Shown: positions 16,289 through 25,820 of the stretch, in pieces
Position numbering within the stretch: position 1 is the stretch's first letter
Layout of the letters: each line of letters starts with the position of its first letter
Assembly (NCBI RefSeq): GCF_019042275.1
Contig: NZ_JAHQCW010000031.1
Location: 1-64,000, forward strand
Origin: Diplocloster agilis
GTDB lineage: Bacteria; Bacillota; Clostridia; Lachnospirales; Lachnospiraceae
Length of the DNA stretch: 64,000 nucleotides
Direction of reading: 5' to 3'
The notes under the pieces: model-generated
Told to the model about the DNA's origin: nothing
Databases searched by the model: none
The model's input: only the letters and a program-made list of their open reading frames with translations
Made by a program: the position numbers and the translations under genes

Positions 16289-17944
16289 TTAGAGAATATG
16301 CATTTTTTTTGCGATACGGGCGATCAGGTTCCCTTTGGGAAAATTCTGAAGTTCCTGCTCGTTCACACCCTTTAACAACAGCAGCACGCACATATAGATC
16401 AACGCGCCCAGAACGATAGCGATCAATACGCTGACCGTGTTGGATTTTATAAGCTTCATCAGCCCCGTATAGATCAGGAACACGGCGATTCCCATCACCG
16501 CGGAGGACAGCGCCGGTATCACAAACGTCCGTCGTATCTCCTGCCGGTATCCCATGTGCTTGCGGATCGCCAGCCCGTTCAAGATACACATCATCAGGGA
16601 GAAGAAAATGTTCGCCCAGATCACCGCTTTGATATCCATATGGAATACCTGGAGCAGCAGAACCAGGAAAGCCAGGTGGGTCACCAGCGAAATCGCCGCA
16701 TTGCGCACCGGAATACGCATCCGGTTAATTCCCTGTAGGATGCCATTGGTCAGGGTAGACAGGGAGTAAAACACCACGGATACCGCTCCCAGCCGCAATA
16801 GCTGCGCGGGCAGCTCGCTGGAATCGTGGAACAAAAGCTGCTGAACCGGCGCGGCCAGCGCAAAGAACCCCGCAGCACAGGGAATCGTCAGGATCATGGT
16901 AAAACGGATAGACAGATCCGTCCGCTTCTTCACCATCCCCGTCGCCCCTTCCGCCATAGCTCTTGTGAGCACCGGAACCGTGGACGCCGCCATAGCCGAT
17001 GCGATAGCGATGGGGATGTTCGTCAGCACCTTGAACTTGCCGGAAAAAATTCCCCACTGGGTATCCACCATCGCCGCCTCGAAGCCATTGGCATACATGA
17101 GATTTTTAAAAACTCCCTGATCCAGTATCCCGCTGATATTATAGACTGCCGTGCTAAGCACCACAGGTACAATCGTAAGGAACAGGATCCGGTAAACTTC
17201 TTTATAAGACTCCTGCTTTCTGGTGTGGTCCTTGGCCATGGCCCGCCGGTTGACCCGCCGGTAAAGGCTCCAGATCCACATCAGGAACAGCATCGTAACC
17301 AGGGATGCCGCCACCACGCCAAAGGTGGCGCCCGCCGCGCCGTAAGCGGCTCCCCAGACTTCACTTCCTAAGATGGCGCTGATCTTCATTCCATACCGCA
17401 CCATGTAGTACGCGGCAAGCAAACCTACAGCCGTCTTAACGACCTGTTCAATGATCTGGGAGACCGCGGTGGGCATCATGGTACCCATCCCCTGGAAATA
17501 TCCGCGGTATACTCCGATAAACGCCACCAGCACAATCGCCGGCGCGATCACCTTCAAAGCCATGGCGCTCTCCGGCGTAGACAGGATCTTGCCTGTGAAA
17601 AAGTCCGCCCCCAGATATGTAATTACCGCGATCACCGTTCCAATCATACCGGCAAAAACCATAGCGCCCTTATAGATCCGCTGCGCATTTTTCCTCTGTC
17701 CCGCTCCGATCCGGGCGGCTACCAGTTTGGACACCGCCAGCGGCAGGCTGTAGGAGGAGATCAGCAGCATCATCGAATACAACTCAAATGCACAGGAATA
17801 ATAACTGTTTCCCCTGTCTCCCAGGATTCTGGTCAGCGGGATCCGATAGACAGCGCCTATCAGCCGCACGATAATAGATGCGGCCGCCAGGATACTGCCC
17901 TGTACCAGATAATTAGATTGCCTGCGTTTTCGTCCTGTTCCCAT
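16289..17944 (-). CDS. SpoVB/MurJ-type polysaccharide flippase
   Basis: A 551-residue MOP-superfamily transporter with about 14 membrane helices, close in pattern to SpoVB. The N-terminal segment GSILAAASIIVRLIGAVYRIPLTRILGD is characteristic, as is FQGMGTMMPTAVSQIIEQVVK in the middle. Members move lipid-linked precursors of cell wall or spore cortex across the membrane. Its placement near yqfC, yqfD and a BofC-like gene favours a sporulation role. The short C-terminal tail after the last helix is basic. Confidence 0.9.
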   Translation of the reverse strand: MGTGRKRRQSNYLVQGSILAAASIIVRLIGAVYRIPLTRILGDRGNSYYSCAFELYSMMLLISSYSLPLAVSKLVAARIGAGQRKNAQRIYKGAMVFAGMIGTVIAVITYLGADFFTGKILSTPESAMALKVIAPAIVLVAFIGVYRGYFQGMGTMMPTAVSQIIEQVVKTAVGLLAAYYMVRYGMKISAILGSEVWGAAYGAAGATFGVVAASLVTMLFLMWIWSLYRRVNRRAMAKDHTRKQESYKEVYRILFLTIVPVVLSTAVYNISGILDQGVFKNLMYANGFEAAMVDTQWGIFSGKFKVLTNIPIAIASAMAASTVPVLTRAMAEGATGMVKKRTDLSIRFTMILTIPCAAGFFALAAPVQQLLFHDSSELPAQLLRLGAVSVVFYSLSTLTNGILQGINRMRIPVRNAAISLVTHLAFLVLLLQVFHMDIKAVIWANIFFSLMMCILNGLAIRKHMGYRQEIRRTFVIPALSSAVMGIAVFLIYTGLMKLIKSNTVSVLIAIVLGALIYMCVLLLLKGVNEQELQNFPKGNLIARIAKKMHIL

Positions 17945-17974
17945 AGGACACCTCTGTTCCGATTATTCTTCCGT

Positions 17975-19120
17975 CTATTCCCAGTGAACCTCACCCGCGT
18001 CCGTCGCGGAAATGATGCAGATCCAGGTCTTGCCCTGGTTCAGGAGAAGCTCGTTGCCGTTCTGATCATAATAATGTCCGGAATCCGTATCGTCTTCGCC
18101 TCTCTCCCAGGTTCCCTCGATGACCTTTCCATCGCTGAAATATCTCATAGGGCCGCCGGTATGGGAATCTACCCACCAGTAGCCTTTTGCGTCCCTGGTA
18201 TCCGCATAGCAGTACTGTAAGATCACATTCTTGACAGCCAGCTGTTTGCCGGTCATATCATCGATCTGTTTCCCGCCGTACTGGCTTCTGTAATATAATC
18301 CATCGCTTTCGTTGTACTCAAAGGTCGGTTTATTCACCGGATATCCGGGTTTGATCACCTTACCGGACTGACCGCCGGACATGTCCGCTGTTTCGCCCTC
18401 CGAGACAAAGCCCAGTCTTCCGGTGTATTCCTTATCATAATCCATGCTGTATCCAAGCTTATCGATCCCCTTCATAATGCCCTCGCCGCTTGCGTAGCAG
18501 TTATGAGGCGCCTTTCTGTCGGAGGTACGGTAGTATACGATATCCCCGGGATATCCTGCGCCGCTGCTGGCCAGTCCGCTGACATTATTTACGTAATCCT
18601 TGGACAGCAGATCCAGTGCGTATACCGCCTGGCCGTAGTGGCAATAGATGGCGTCGAATTCCAACGCGAACTGCACAAAATAATCACGGCAGCTTCTAAC
18701 GGAACCGATTTTCTTTAAATCCTGCCACTCTTCCATCACACCCATCAAACGGGTCATATATCCCTCCACCGGCGCTTCATAAATCACGCCGGATCTGGAA
18801 ATGCCGGTCTGGGGACAGGCAGCCTGCGCGTTGTTGAATACATAGGCAATAGGCCTGGTATCTCCAACAGACTTGTCCACCCATTCACCGGTTAAATAAC
18901 TCTGTACCTGATCGCCGTTGGTCTGGCGAACCCACATATTGCCTGCGCTCTCTTCCTCTTCGGCAGGCTCTTCTTCCGGAACCGGGGTCTCTGCCGGAGC
19001 TTCGGGCTTCGGAGTCTCCACCGGCGCCGGGGTTTCCACAGGCGCCTCCTCCTTCTTACCGCAGGCAATCAGGCCGACCGCCATGGTAAGCACAAAGGCA
19101 AATGCTAATATTTTTTTCAT
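17975..19120 (-). CDS. DUF3048 (YerB-like) lipoprotein
   Basis: A secreted lipoprotein of about 381 residues. The signal peptide ends in the lipobox AVGLIACGKK. A Glu/Pro-rich linker (residues 20-60) leads to the DUF3048 domain, with RPIAYVFNNAQAACPQTGIS, VIYEAPVEGYMTRLMGVME and GSVRSCRDYFVQFALEFDAIYCH. The C-terminal domain (about 270-380) has VKNVILQYCYADTRDAKGYWW and WERG. Function is unknown; Bacillus YerB is the named relative. Its ATG overlaps the ybeY stop (TGATG), so translation is coupled. Confidence 0.9.
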   Translation of the reverse strand: MKKILAFAFVLTMAVGLIACGKKEEAPVETPAPVETPKPEAPAETPVPEEEPAEEEESAGNMWVRQTNGDQVQSYLTGEWVDKSVGDTRPIAYVFNNAQAACPQTGISRSGVIYEAPVEGYMTRLMGVMEEWQDLKKIGSVRSCRDYFVQFALEFDAIYCHYGQAVYALDLLSKDYVNNVSGLASSGAGYPGDIVYYRTSDRKAPHNCYASGEGIMKGIDKLGYSMDYDKEYTGRLGFVSEGETADMSGGQSGKVIKPGYPVNKPTFEYNESDGLYYRSQYGGKQIDDMTGKQLAVKNVILQYCYADTRDAKGYWWVDSHTGGPMRYFSDGKVIEGTWERGEDDTDSGHYYDQNGNELLLNQGKTWICIISATDAGEVHWE

Positions 19121-19632
19121 CACTCTTTCCTCTCTTCCTTTTCTATCTGTAAGCAATGCAGGATTTCTTCCTGTTTTGCTTCCATTCGCTTCGCTTCTTC
19201 CTCCGTCATATGATCATAACCGAATAAATGCAGCATACTGTGAGCGATTAAAAACGCATACTCCCTCTTCTCGGAATGCCCGTAGAGCCGCGCCTGTTCC
19301 CTGACCTTTTCCAGGGAAATTATGATATCCCCCAGCATCAGTTCCCCGGTTTCCGGGTTAAAATAATCCAGCTCATCCTCCTCAAGGCCTGAGAAATCCG
19401 CCGGCGTGTTATAGTCTATCAGGGGAAACGACAATACGTCCGTCGGCTTGTCGATCTGACGGTATTCCCGGTTTATTTCACGGATCGTCTCGTTATCCGT
19501 CAGGGTCAGGTTTAACTCCACCTCGTAGGGACAGCCCGCATAGTCCAGGGCCTGTTCTACCACCTGCGCGGCTACTGCCTCCATATCCAGATCCAATTCC
19601 GTCTCACATTCTCTGATTATCTGTAAGCTCAT
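19120..19632 (-). CDS. ybeY: Endoribonuclease YbeY, 16S rRNA maturation factor
   Basis: A 170-residue YbeY metalloprotein. The zinc-binding H3 motif is HSMLHLFGYDH near residues 135-145, and TDVLSFPLID is also conserved. It acts in 16S rRNA 3' end maturation and ribosome quality control. The C-terminus has a Lys/Glu-rich extension (EEAKRMEAKQEEIL). It lies nine bases after phoH, the usual order in Firmicutes. Confidence 0.96.
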   Translation of the reverse strand: MSLQIIRECETELDLDMEAVAAQVVEQALDYAGCPYEVELNLTLTDNETIREINREYRQIDKPTDVLSFPLIDYNTPADFSGLEEDELDYFNPETGELMLGDIIISLEKVREQARLYGHSEKREYAFLIAHSMLHLFGYDHMTEEEAKRMEAKQEEILHCLQIEKEERKE

Positions 19633-19641
19633 GCGGAAACC

Positions 19642-20646
19642 TCACTTTTTATAATTTCCGCCGCTTCGGTAGCGGTCGGTCTTTTTCATCGTATTCTGCT
19701 CGTACTCCTCGTAAGCCTGTACGATTTTCTGCACCAGAGGGTGGCGGACCACATCTTTGCTGGTCAGATAGGAAAATCCGATATCCTCTACTTTTTTCAA
19801 TACCCGCACCGCGATATCCAGGCCTGATTTCGTACCGGAGGGCAGATCCTTCTGGGTCATATCGCCGGTAATGATTACCTTGGAACCAAAACCGATCCGG
19901 GTGAGGAACATCTTCATCTGCGCGGGCGTCGTATTCTGCGCCTCATCCAGGATAATGTACGCGTTGTCCAAAGTACGCCCGCGCATGTAAGCAAGCGGGG
20001 CCACTTCGATCAGTCCCTTTTCCATATTTTTCATAAAGCTTTCCGGGCCCATGATCTGATACAGCGCATCGTAAAGGGGCCGCAGATAAGGATCTACCTT
20101 GCTCTGCAGGTCTCCGGGCAGGAAACCTAATTTTTCTCCGGCCTCGATGGCGGGCCTGGTCAGGATGATCCGTCCCACCTCTTCATCCTTAAACGCCTTG
20201 ATCGCCATAGCCATAGCCAGATAGGTCTTACCGGTTCCGGCGGGGCCAATGCCGAATACGATCATCTTCTCCCGTATCTGGTCTACATACTGTTTCTGGC
20301 CCAGTGTCTTCGGCTTGATAGGCTTGCCGTTGATCGTGTGGCAGATACAGTCCTTGTCGATCTCGATCATCGCCTCTTCCTTTTCCTCAAAGGACAGGGC
20401 TATGATATAATCCACATTCTGCTCTCCGATAATATTTCCCCGTTTTGACAGCTCTACCAGCTGTTCAAAAACTTTTCTGGCCTTGGCAGCCGCCCCTTCC
20501 GGCCCTATAATTTTCAGGCCGCCGTCCCTGGCGATCACCGTTACCTGGAAGGCTCTTTCAATTTTCTTTATATAAGCGTCAAACTGTCCGAACACATTTT
20601 GGGCATGTTCGGACGGAACATCGAGAATTTTTTCTGTTATACTCAT
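19642..20646 (-). CDS. PhoH-family ATPase
   Basis: A 334-residue PhoH-like protein, a P-loop ATPase thought to act in RNA metabolism with YbeY. The N-terminal part resembles a KH-like domain (residues 20-90). Walker A is GPAGTGKTYLAMAMA, Walker B is AYIILDEAQNTTPAQMKMFLTR, and ITGDMTQKDLP is a conserved motif. The start overlaps the yqfD stop by four bases. Confidence 0.95.
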   Translation of the reverse strand: MSITEKILDVPSEHAQNVFGQFDAYIKKIERAFQVTVIARDGGLKIIGPEGAAAKARKVFEQLVELSKRGNIIGEQNVDYIIALSFEEKEEAMIEIDKDCICHTINGKPIKPKTLGQKQYVDQIREKMIVFGIGPAGTGKTYLAMAMAIKAFKDEEVGRIILTRPAIEAGEKLGFLPGDLQSKVDPYLRPLYDALYQIMGPESFMKNMEKGLIEVAPLAYMRGRTLDNAYIILDEAQNTTPAQMKMFLTRIGFGSKVIITGDMTQKDLPSGTKSGLDIAVRVLKKVEDIGFSYLTSKDVVRHPLVQKIVQAYEEYEQNTMKKTDRYRSGGNYKK

Positions 20647-21890
20647 TCTTCTTCGGTCCTCTCTTCTGGTTCGGGGATGGTCAGCATCTCTGTCGGCGTG
20701 CGGGCGCCGATTTTTTCTTCAATCAAAAGCTTTCCCGCGGCTTTGCAGAAATCCCCATCAATTCCTATTTTAACATTATTTTCAACAATTTGAACCCCTT
20801 TTTTTCTTAATTTTTCTAAAAATTCCGACAAATGCTGTTGTGCGATGGCATCTGCTTCCTCCTGTGTATACGTTTTTTCCACGGGCGTGTAGTCCTTTAC
20901 CGTGGAAATCTGTAAAGTTAGGGGCAAATAAAAGTTTTCCCCGATTTTGAGCGGGTATTCATCGGTGACGATATCATAGGATGGATAGGGTATTTTGGGC
21001 TGGAACAGACGGATCTGTTTTTGCAAAATCTGAAGTCCAACCTGGAATTTATGTTCGCCGCTGTAATTTTTATCCGTATAGGCCAGTGGGAATTCATCGC
21101 TGTATTCATAGACGGTTTTCGCATAGATATCCGCATCCGCGGACCGGAACTGATAATTGACGACCGTCGCGTCGTCCCCCAGCACATCCACCCTGCCCAG
21201 CACCAGCAGGTCCCCTTCTTTGACCACATCGCCCACTTTTACCTGAGGGGTTCCCGCCCGGGTGATCATCTTTGTGATAAGTCCGTCTTTATCGGCGATC
21301 AGATCCGTAACGGTATCATCCCCCTGTTCCTGAACCGTATCCACCACGTCCGTATCCGTATTTTCCCGGACATGGATTAAGAGCCTGGTTCCCCGGATCT
21401 CCGCCGAAGCCCAGATAATGTCGTTGAACTGGGCGCGGATCATGGATTCCACCTCCTGGCAGTCCACCTTTTTTTTGGAGATTCCGTGATACACCTTCTG
21501 GGCCGACAGATAATCCAGGATCACATCCGAGGTCTGGGTATAATTTCCTTCGATATGAATGTCCCAGATAAATAAAGACATCACGTAGAGCATGGCCGCG
21601 CACAACACGATACCGATAAAGAACATTTTACGTTTCCGGTATTTATGTAAAAAAAAAGGAAGTCCACATTTGTCCAATATTACTACCTTTGTCTTGGTTT
21701 TCTTCAATATTGGCTTCAGTTTGCGGAATCCCTTAATCGTGATATACATTTCGTAATCATCACCGGCATTCTCAATATTCCATAAGAGAATATCATGGTA
21801 ACTGCATAAATTGATGAACCGCTCCGGGGAATATCCCACCAGCCGGATTTTAATATACCCTTTTATATACTGAATGATTTGAATGAGCAA
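20643..21890 (-). CDS. yqfD: YqfD-family sporulation protein
   Basis: A 415-residue protein with one membrane helix (about 90-110, MFFIGIVLCAAMLYVMSLFIW) and a large outside domain. YqfD features include the N-terminal GYSPERFINLCSYHDILLWN and the stretch SAQKVYHGISKKKVDCQEVE. It is a mother-cell (sigma-E regulon) sporulation gene in Bacilli and is paired with yqfC, as here. A Glu-rich tail ends the protein. Confidence 0.9.
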   Translation of the reverse strand: MLIQIIQYIKGYIKIRLVGYSPERFINLCSYHDILLWNIENAGDDYEMYITIKGFRKLKPILKKTKTKVVILDKCGLPFFLHKYRKRKMFFIGIVLCAAMLYVMSLFIWDIHIEGNYTQTSDVILDYLSAQKVYHGISKKKVDCQEVESMIRAQFNDIIWASAEIRGTRLLIHVRENTDTDVVDTVQEQGDDTVTDLIADKDGLITKMITRAGTPQVKVGDVVKEGDLLVLGRVDVLGDDATVVNYQFRSADADIYAKTVYEYSDEFPLAYTDKNYSGEHKFQVGLQILQKQIRLFQPKIPYPSYDIVTDEYPLKIGENFYLPLTLQISTVKDYTPVEKTYTQEEADAIAQQHLSEFLEKLRKKGVQIVENNVKIGIDGDFCKAAGKLLIEEKIGARTPTEMLTIPEPEERTEEE

Positions 21891-21911
21891 CCAGATGCAC
21901 CTCGACTTATT

Positions 21912-22229
21912 TTAAGTATAATGAATCTCTATTATGCGTCCTGTAATTTTCATTTCATCGTTGGTATAGTAATCAATATGCAGATTCGTCCCTTTCATCT
22001 CAAGCTGACAGGTTTTTGTCTGGAGACGGATTCTCTCCTTCGTATATTCTATAATTCCACGGTAATTTTCCACATAAGCTTCACATTGGCCGGTCACGGT
22101 CAGGATCACCGCGCCGAACATCAGGTCCTTGGGAAGCTTCAGAGAATCCACCACATTTTCCTTTACACCTGGAGTCTCTTCTTTTTGTTTTGTGATGCGG
22201 CTTGCGTTTCTTGATTTCCTCATAGTCAT
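21912..22229 (-). CDS. yqfC: YabP/YqfC-family sporulation protein
   Basis: A small protein of about 105 residues of the YabP/YqfC family. KLPKDLMFGAVILTVTGQCEAYVENYRGIIEY is the family core, followed by RIRLQTKTCQLEMKGTNLHIDYY. It precedes yqfD, the conserved pairing in sporulating Firmicutes. No strong ribosome-binding site decides the start: ATGs at 22265, 22229 and 22223 are all possible. Confidence 0.85.
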   Translation of the reverse strand: MTMRKSRNASRITKQKEETPGVKENVVDSLKLPKDLMFGAVILTVTGQCEAYVENYRGIIEYTKERIRLQTKTCQLEMKGTNLHIDYYTNDEMKITGRIIEIHYT

Positions 22230-22333
22230 CCCATATGGTTTATTATCTAATATATGTGGAGGCATGCCGGATTATGAATTTGGACAGCGGCCGGGCCGCA
22301 TTTGCGAAGGTAGATTTTAAGTAAGAGGTGTGC

Positions 22334-22339
22334 TATACT
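22334..22339 (+). promoter_or_regulatory. Extended -10 box before the flavin reductase gene
   Basis: TGCTATACT is an extended -10 element; no clear -35 box is visible. It lies about 60 bases upstream of the start codon. Confidence 0.4.
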
Positions 22340-22400
22340 GGCAGTTAATCTTATGCGCAGGGTGTTCCTGCCGGAAAATTAGGAAATGAGGGGTTTTCAG

Positions 22401-22973
22401 ATGGGTAAAATATTATTTGTAAATGCTTGCGTGCGTCCGGATTCACGTACGCTTGTCTTGGCAAAACATGTACTGGGACAGATGGATGGGGAGATCGAGG
22501 AGGTTCGGCTGGAACAGGAACCGCTGGCGCCGCTGGATTGGAACCGTCTGCAGGAGAGGGACCGGTACGCGGCTTCGAAAGATTTCTCTGCACCTATGTT
22601 CCGCTATGCAAGGCAGTTCGTGGAAGCGGATGAGATCGTAATCGCTGCTCCCTACTGGGATTTGTTGTTTCCGGCTGTTGTGCGGACTTATCTGGAATCG
22701 GTTACGGTTTGCGGGCTTAGTTTTAAATACAGTCCCCAGGGAGTTCCCATAGGGTTGTGCAAAGCCGGCCGGCTGATCTATGTCACTACGGCCGGAGGAC
22801 CGATTGGCGGGAAAAATTTGGGATATGATTATATAAAAGCTTTGTCGCATACTTTTTATGGCATTTCGGATGTTACGTGTTTTAAAGCGGAAAACCTGGA
22901 TATCGTCGGGGCTGATGTGGACGCGATTATGGACCGGGCCATCCGGGAAATTCATGCGGCATTTTATAATTAG
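22401..22973 (+). CDS. Flavodoxin-like NAD(P)H oxidoreductase (AzoR type)
   Basis: About 190 residues of the flavodoxin_2 fold. The N-terminus MGKILFVNACVRPDSRTLVLAKHVL is the FMN phosphate loop. The block EIVIAAPYWDLLFPAVVRTYLE and the later YVTTAGGPIGGKNLGYDYIK are typical of FMN-dependent NADH-azoreductases and quinone reductases. The physiological electron acceptor is unknown. The start at 22401 is preferred because gagggg sits eight bases upstream; an ATG at 22386 is in frame. It is one of few plus-strand genes in this part. Confidence 0.85.
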   Translation: MGKILFVNACVRPDSRTLVLAKHVLGQMDGEIEEVRLEQEPLAPLDWNRLQERDRYAASKDFSAPMFRYARQFVEADEIVIAAPYWDLLFPAVVRTYLESVTVCGLSFKYSPQGVPIGLCKAGRLIYVTTAGGPIGGKNLGYDYIKALSHTFYGISDVTCFKAENLDIVGADVDAIMDRAIREIHAAFYN

Positions 22974-23006
22974 CTCTGTTATTTTCATATAAAGTTTTTG
23001 GTTCAT

Positions 23007-23054
23007 GAGAAACGGCAGGTGGCTGAAATGTCATCTTTGCACCTGCCGTCTCTT
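23007..23054. terminator. Bidirectional terminator between convergent genes
   Basis: GAGAAACGGCAGGTG pairs with CACCTGCCGTCTCTT around an 18-base loop, with AT-rich flanks on both sides. It serves the plus-strand flavin reductase and the minus-strand phosphorylase. Confidence 0.7.
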
Positions 23055-23132
23055 AATTTATTAATGTTATACCGAGATGATTCTTTTCCCTCTGCTCATA
23101 GCACTACCCCGCTTAAGAAGACGAGCATCGTG

Positions 23133-24446
23133 TTATTGGTTGCCGGTTATGACCGCTTTGATAAACGCAGGACGTTCCACCGGCTCTTCCGAGAAGTGGT
23201 ACGTGGTGCAAAACCGTTCCTTCGCCTGCCGCAGCTTTTCGGGATCGTTGGCGTGGATAACCGCGAGGGATTCCCCGGCATTTACGTAGTCCCCAACCTT
23301 TTTGCGCAGCACCAGTCCTACGGATAAGTCGATCTCGCTTTCCTTGGTCTCACGGCCGCCTCCCAGGATCAGGGATACGATCCCCACCTCCTCCGTGTCG
23401 ATGTGGCGTATATAGCCGGACTGCCCGGAGGGGATCTCTTCGACCAGGGACGCCTGGGGCAGAAGGTCCGTGTGATATACCGCAGCTTCCTCACCGCCCT
23501 GGGCATGAACGAATTCCGCAAGCTTGGCCAGCGCGCTGCCGTCATCGATGGTTTTCTGTAAAATATCCTCCGCCTCTTCCATAGACGCGGAACGTCCGAT
23601 ACTGACCAGCAAACCGGCGCCCAGTTTCTTGCACAGGTTCTTTAAATCCTCAGACCCGCGGCCTTTTAAGGTCTCGATGGCTTCCTTTACCTCCAGCGCG
23701 TTACCGACGGCGAAGCCCAGCGGCTGATCCATGTCGGATACGATGGCGGTCATCTTCCTTCCTGCCGAAGTCCCGATCTCGACCATGGTTTTGGCCAGGG
23801 CCAGAGCATCTTCCTCCGTCTTCATAAAAGCGCCGCTTCCGGTCTTCACATCCAGCACGATGGCGTCTGCTCCTGCCGCCAGCTTCTTGCTCATGATACT
23901 GCTGGCGATCAGGGACAGATTGTCTACCGTAGCCGTAACATCGCGCAGCGCGTACAATTTCTTATCCGCCGGAGCCAGGTCCGCCGTCTGTCCCATTATG
24001 GCTATTTTGATCCGGTTCACATTTTCTATAAACTGGGTCTCTGTCAGGGAAACGGAAAAACCCGGGAAGCTTTCCAGTTTGTCAATAGTCCCTCCGGTAT
24101 GGCCAAGGCCCCGGCCGGACATTTTGGCAACGGGCAGTCCCAGGGCGGCCAGCATGGGTGTCAGCACCAGTGAGGTCTTGTCTCCCACCCCGCCGGTGCT
24201 GTGTTTATCCACCTTAATACCTTCGATGGCGGACAGATCCAGCATATCGCCGCTGCGGGCCATGGACATGGTCAGGTTTACGGTCTCTTCTTTGTTCATT
24301 CCCCGGAAATAGACCGCCATCATCATGGCGGACATCTGATAGTCCGGTATTTTCCCGTTTGTATAATCATGGATCATAAACTCGATCTCCTCTTTTGTAA
24401 GGACACCACCGTTTCTTTTCTTCATAATCAAATCATACATCCTCAT
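23133..24446 (-). CDS. pdp: Pyrimidine-nucleoside (thymidine) phosphorylase
   Basis: A 437-residue phosphorylase that splits thymidine, uridine or deoxyuridine to base plus (deoxy)ribose-1-phosphate. The family signature is SGRGLGHTGGTIDKLE (residues 110-125), preceded by VDKHSTGGVGDKTSL. Length and fold match class II pyrimidine-nucleoside phosphorylases. The N-terminus overlaps the DUF4143 ATPase gene by 14 bases, with aggagg inside that gene, so the two are translationally linked although functionally unrelated. Confidence 0.95.
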   Translation of the reverse strand: MRMYDLIMKKRNGGVLTKEEIEFMIHDYTNGKIPDYQMSAMMMAVYFRGMNKEETVNLTMSMARSGDMLDLSAIEGIKVDKHSTGGVGDKTSLVLTPMLAALGLPVAKMSGRGLGHTGGTIDKLESFPGFSVSLTETQFIENVNRIKIAIMGQTADLAPADKKLYALRDVTATVDNLSLIASSIMSKKLAAGADAIVLDVKTGSGAFMKTEEDALALAKTMVEIGTSAGRKMTAIVSDMDQPLGFAVGNALEVKEAIETLKGRGSEDLKNLCKKLGAGLLVSIGRSASMEEAEDILQKTIDDGSALAKLAEFVHAQGGEEAAVYHTDLLPQASLVEEIPSGQSGYIRHIDTEEVGIVSLILGGGRETKESEIDLSVGLVLRKKVGDYVNAGESLAVIHANDPEKLRQAKERFCTTYHFSEEPVERPAFIKAVITGNQ

Positions 24447-25746
24447 AGACCATTCCTCCTACATCCCCCACCGCCCACAGCGGCAGATTTAACAACCAAT
24501 CCTCTTTTTTGTAGTCCGTCATAGAGGTTCGAATGGACATCTTCGGCCGAAACTTCTCCCGATACATCTTCAGGCTCTTGGCTTGAAGGTTTTGTTCTGC
24601 CTTGACTTCAACAGGAATTACATCCATGCCGTTATCAATCACAAAATCCACTTCCGCTGTACCGCGTTCCGCCGTCCAATAATATATGTTCAGATCCCGG
24701 ATCGTTTTTAACTGCTGAAGCACATATTGCTCCGTCAGAGCCCCTTTGAACTCTTTGAACAGTTCATTACCATCCAGCAGCACGTCCTGCCGCAGGCCAA
24801 CCATACAGGATAGCAAACCTACATCTACCAGAAACAGCTTGAACGCTTTCAAATCCTCATAGGCTTTCAGCGGCAGGTTCGGAGCAGAAACCCGGGGGAT
24901 CTTATGGACAAGCCCGCAGTCGGTAAGCCAAAGCATGGCTAATTCATATTCTTTAGCCCTAGCCCCCTCTTTGATCAGTCCATAGATAAACTTCTTGTTT
25001 TCCTTGGCCAACTGTGCCGGGATGCTGTTCCACAGCATACGAATTCGGGGGACCGCCTCATTGGGGGCATGCTTGGAGAAATCCTGCTCATAGGCGGACA
25101 AGATGCGTTGCTGAATCTCCCGCACCTCGTTGAAGTCCCGGTTGTCCGCAAAGGCCTGCACGACCTCCGGCATCCCTCCAACATAGTAGTAGTGTTTCAG
25201 CAGATCAATATAATCTCGCCTGAAGGCGGCAGCCATATCGAAATCGCCCTTTTGCAACAGCTCCACATACTGTCTCTTATCCATGGCCGTCATGAACTCA
25301 AAAAAGGATAAAGGATACAAATCCAGAAACTCCACTTTACCCACAGGAAAAGATGTTCCCTGATGAAGCGCCACGCCTAACAGACTACCGGCGCAGACGA
25401 TCTGATATTGGGGCGCATCCTCATTAAAATACTTCAGACTTGTCAGAGCTTTAGGAACTTCCTGGACCTCGTCGAAGATCAGAAGCGTATTGTCCGGGTC
25501 GATCTTATGTCCGGCGTACAACTCCAGACCGGTCACCAACCGCTCCACTTCCAGTCCGCCCTCGAACAGGTTCCTCATTCGTTCATTATTATCAAAGTTA
25601 ATATAAACGACCCGCTCATAGGCATTAGACCCAAATTCCTTCATCAGCCAGGTCTTCCCCACCTGCCGGGCGCCGCGTATAATCAAAGGCTTGCGCCTTT
25701 CTTTTGTTTTCCACCTCTGCAATTGTTCCATAGCCGTCCGATACAT
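24433..25746 (-). CDS. AAA ATPase with DUF4143 domain
   Basis: About 437 residues. The N-terminal AAA_14 domain has Walker A RGARQVGKTWL and Walker B LLIFDEVQEVPKALTSLKYF. The C-terminal DUF4143 region contains a PD-(D/E)XK-like core (EVDFVIDNG, then VIPVEVKAEQN). The family is widespread in gut bacteria and archaea, often present in several copies; its role is unknown, with suggestions of DNA-linked or toxin-like functions. The start at 25746 follows a gaggtgg site; a GTG three codons earlier is less likely. Confidence 0.9.
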   Translation of the reverse strand: MYRTAMEQLQRWKTKERRKPLIIRGARQVGKTWLMKEFGSNAYERVVYINFDNNERMRNLFEGGLEVERLVTGLELYAGHKIDPDNTLLIFDEVQEVPKALTSLKYFNEDAPQYQIVCAGSLLGVALHQGTSFPVGKVEFLDLYPLSFFEFMTAMDKRQYVELLQKGDFDMAAAFRRDYIDLLKHYYYVGGMPEVVQAFADNRDFNEVREIQQRILSAYEQDFSKHAPNEAVPRIRMLWNSIPAQLAKENKKFIYGLIKEGARAKEYELAMLWLTDCGLVHKIPRVSAPNLPLKAYEDLKAFKLFLVDVGLLSCMVGLRQDVLLDGNELFKEFKGALTEQYVLQQLKTIRDLNIYYWTAERGTAEVDFVIDNGMDVIPVEVKAEQNLQAKSLKMYREKFRPKMSIRTSMTDYKKEDWLLNLPLWAVGDVGGMVYEDV

Positions 25747-25820
25747 AGGCACCACCTCACAATATTCCTAATGACATTATAACACTTGGTAACAATAAAT
25801 CAAACGACTTTTTGTTCCTG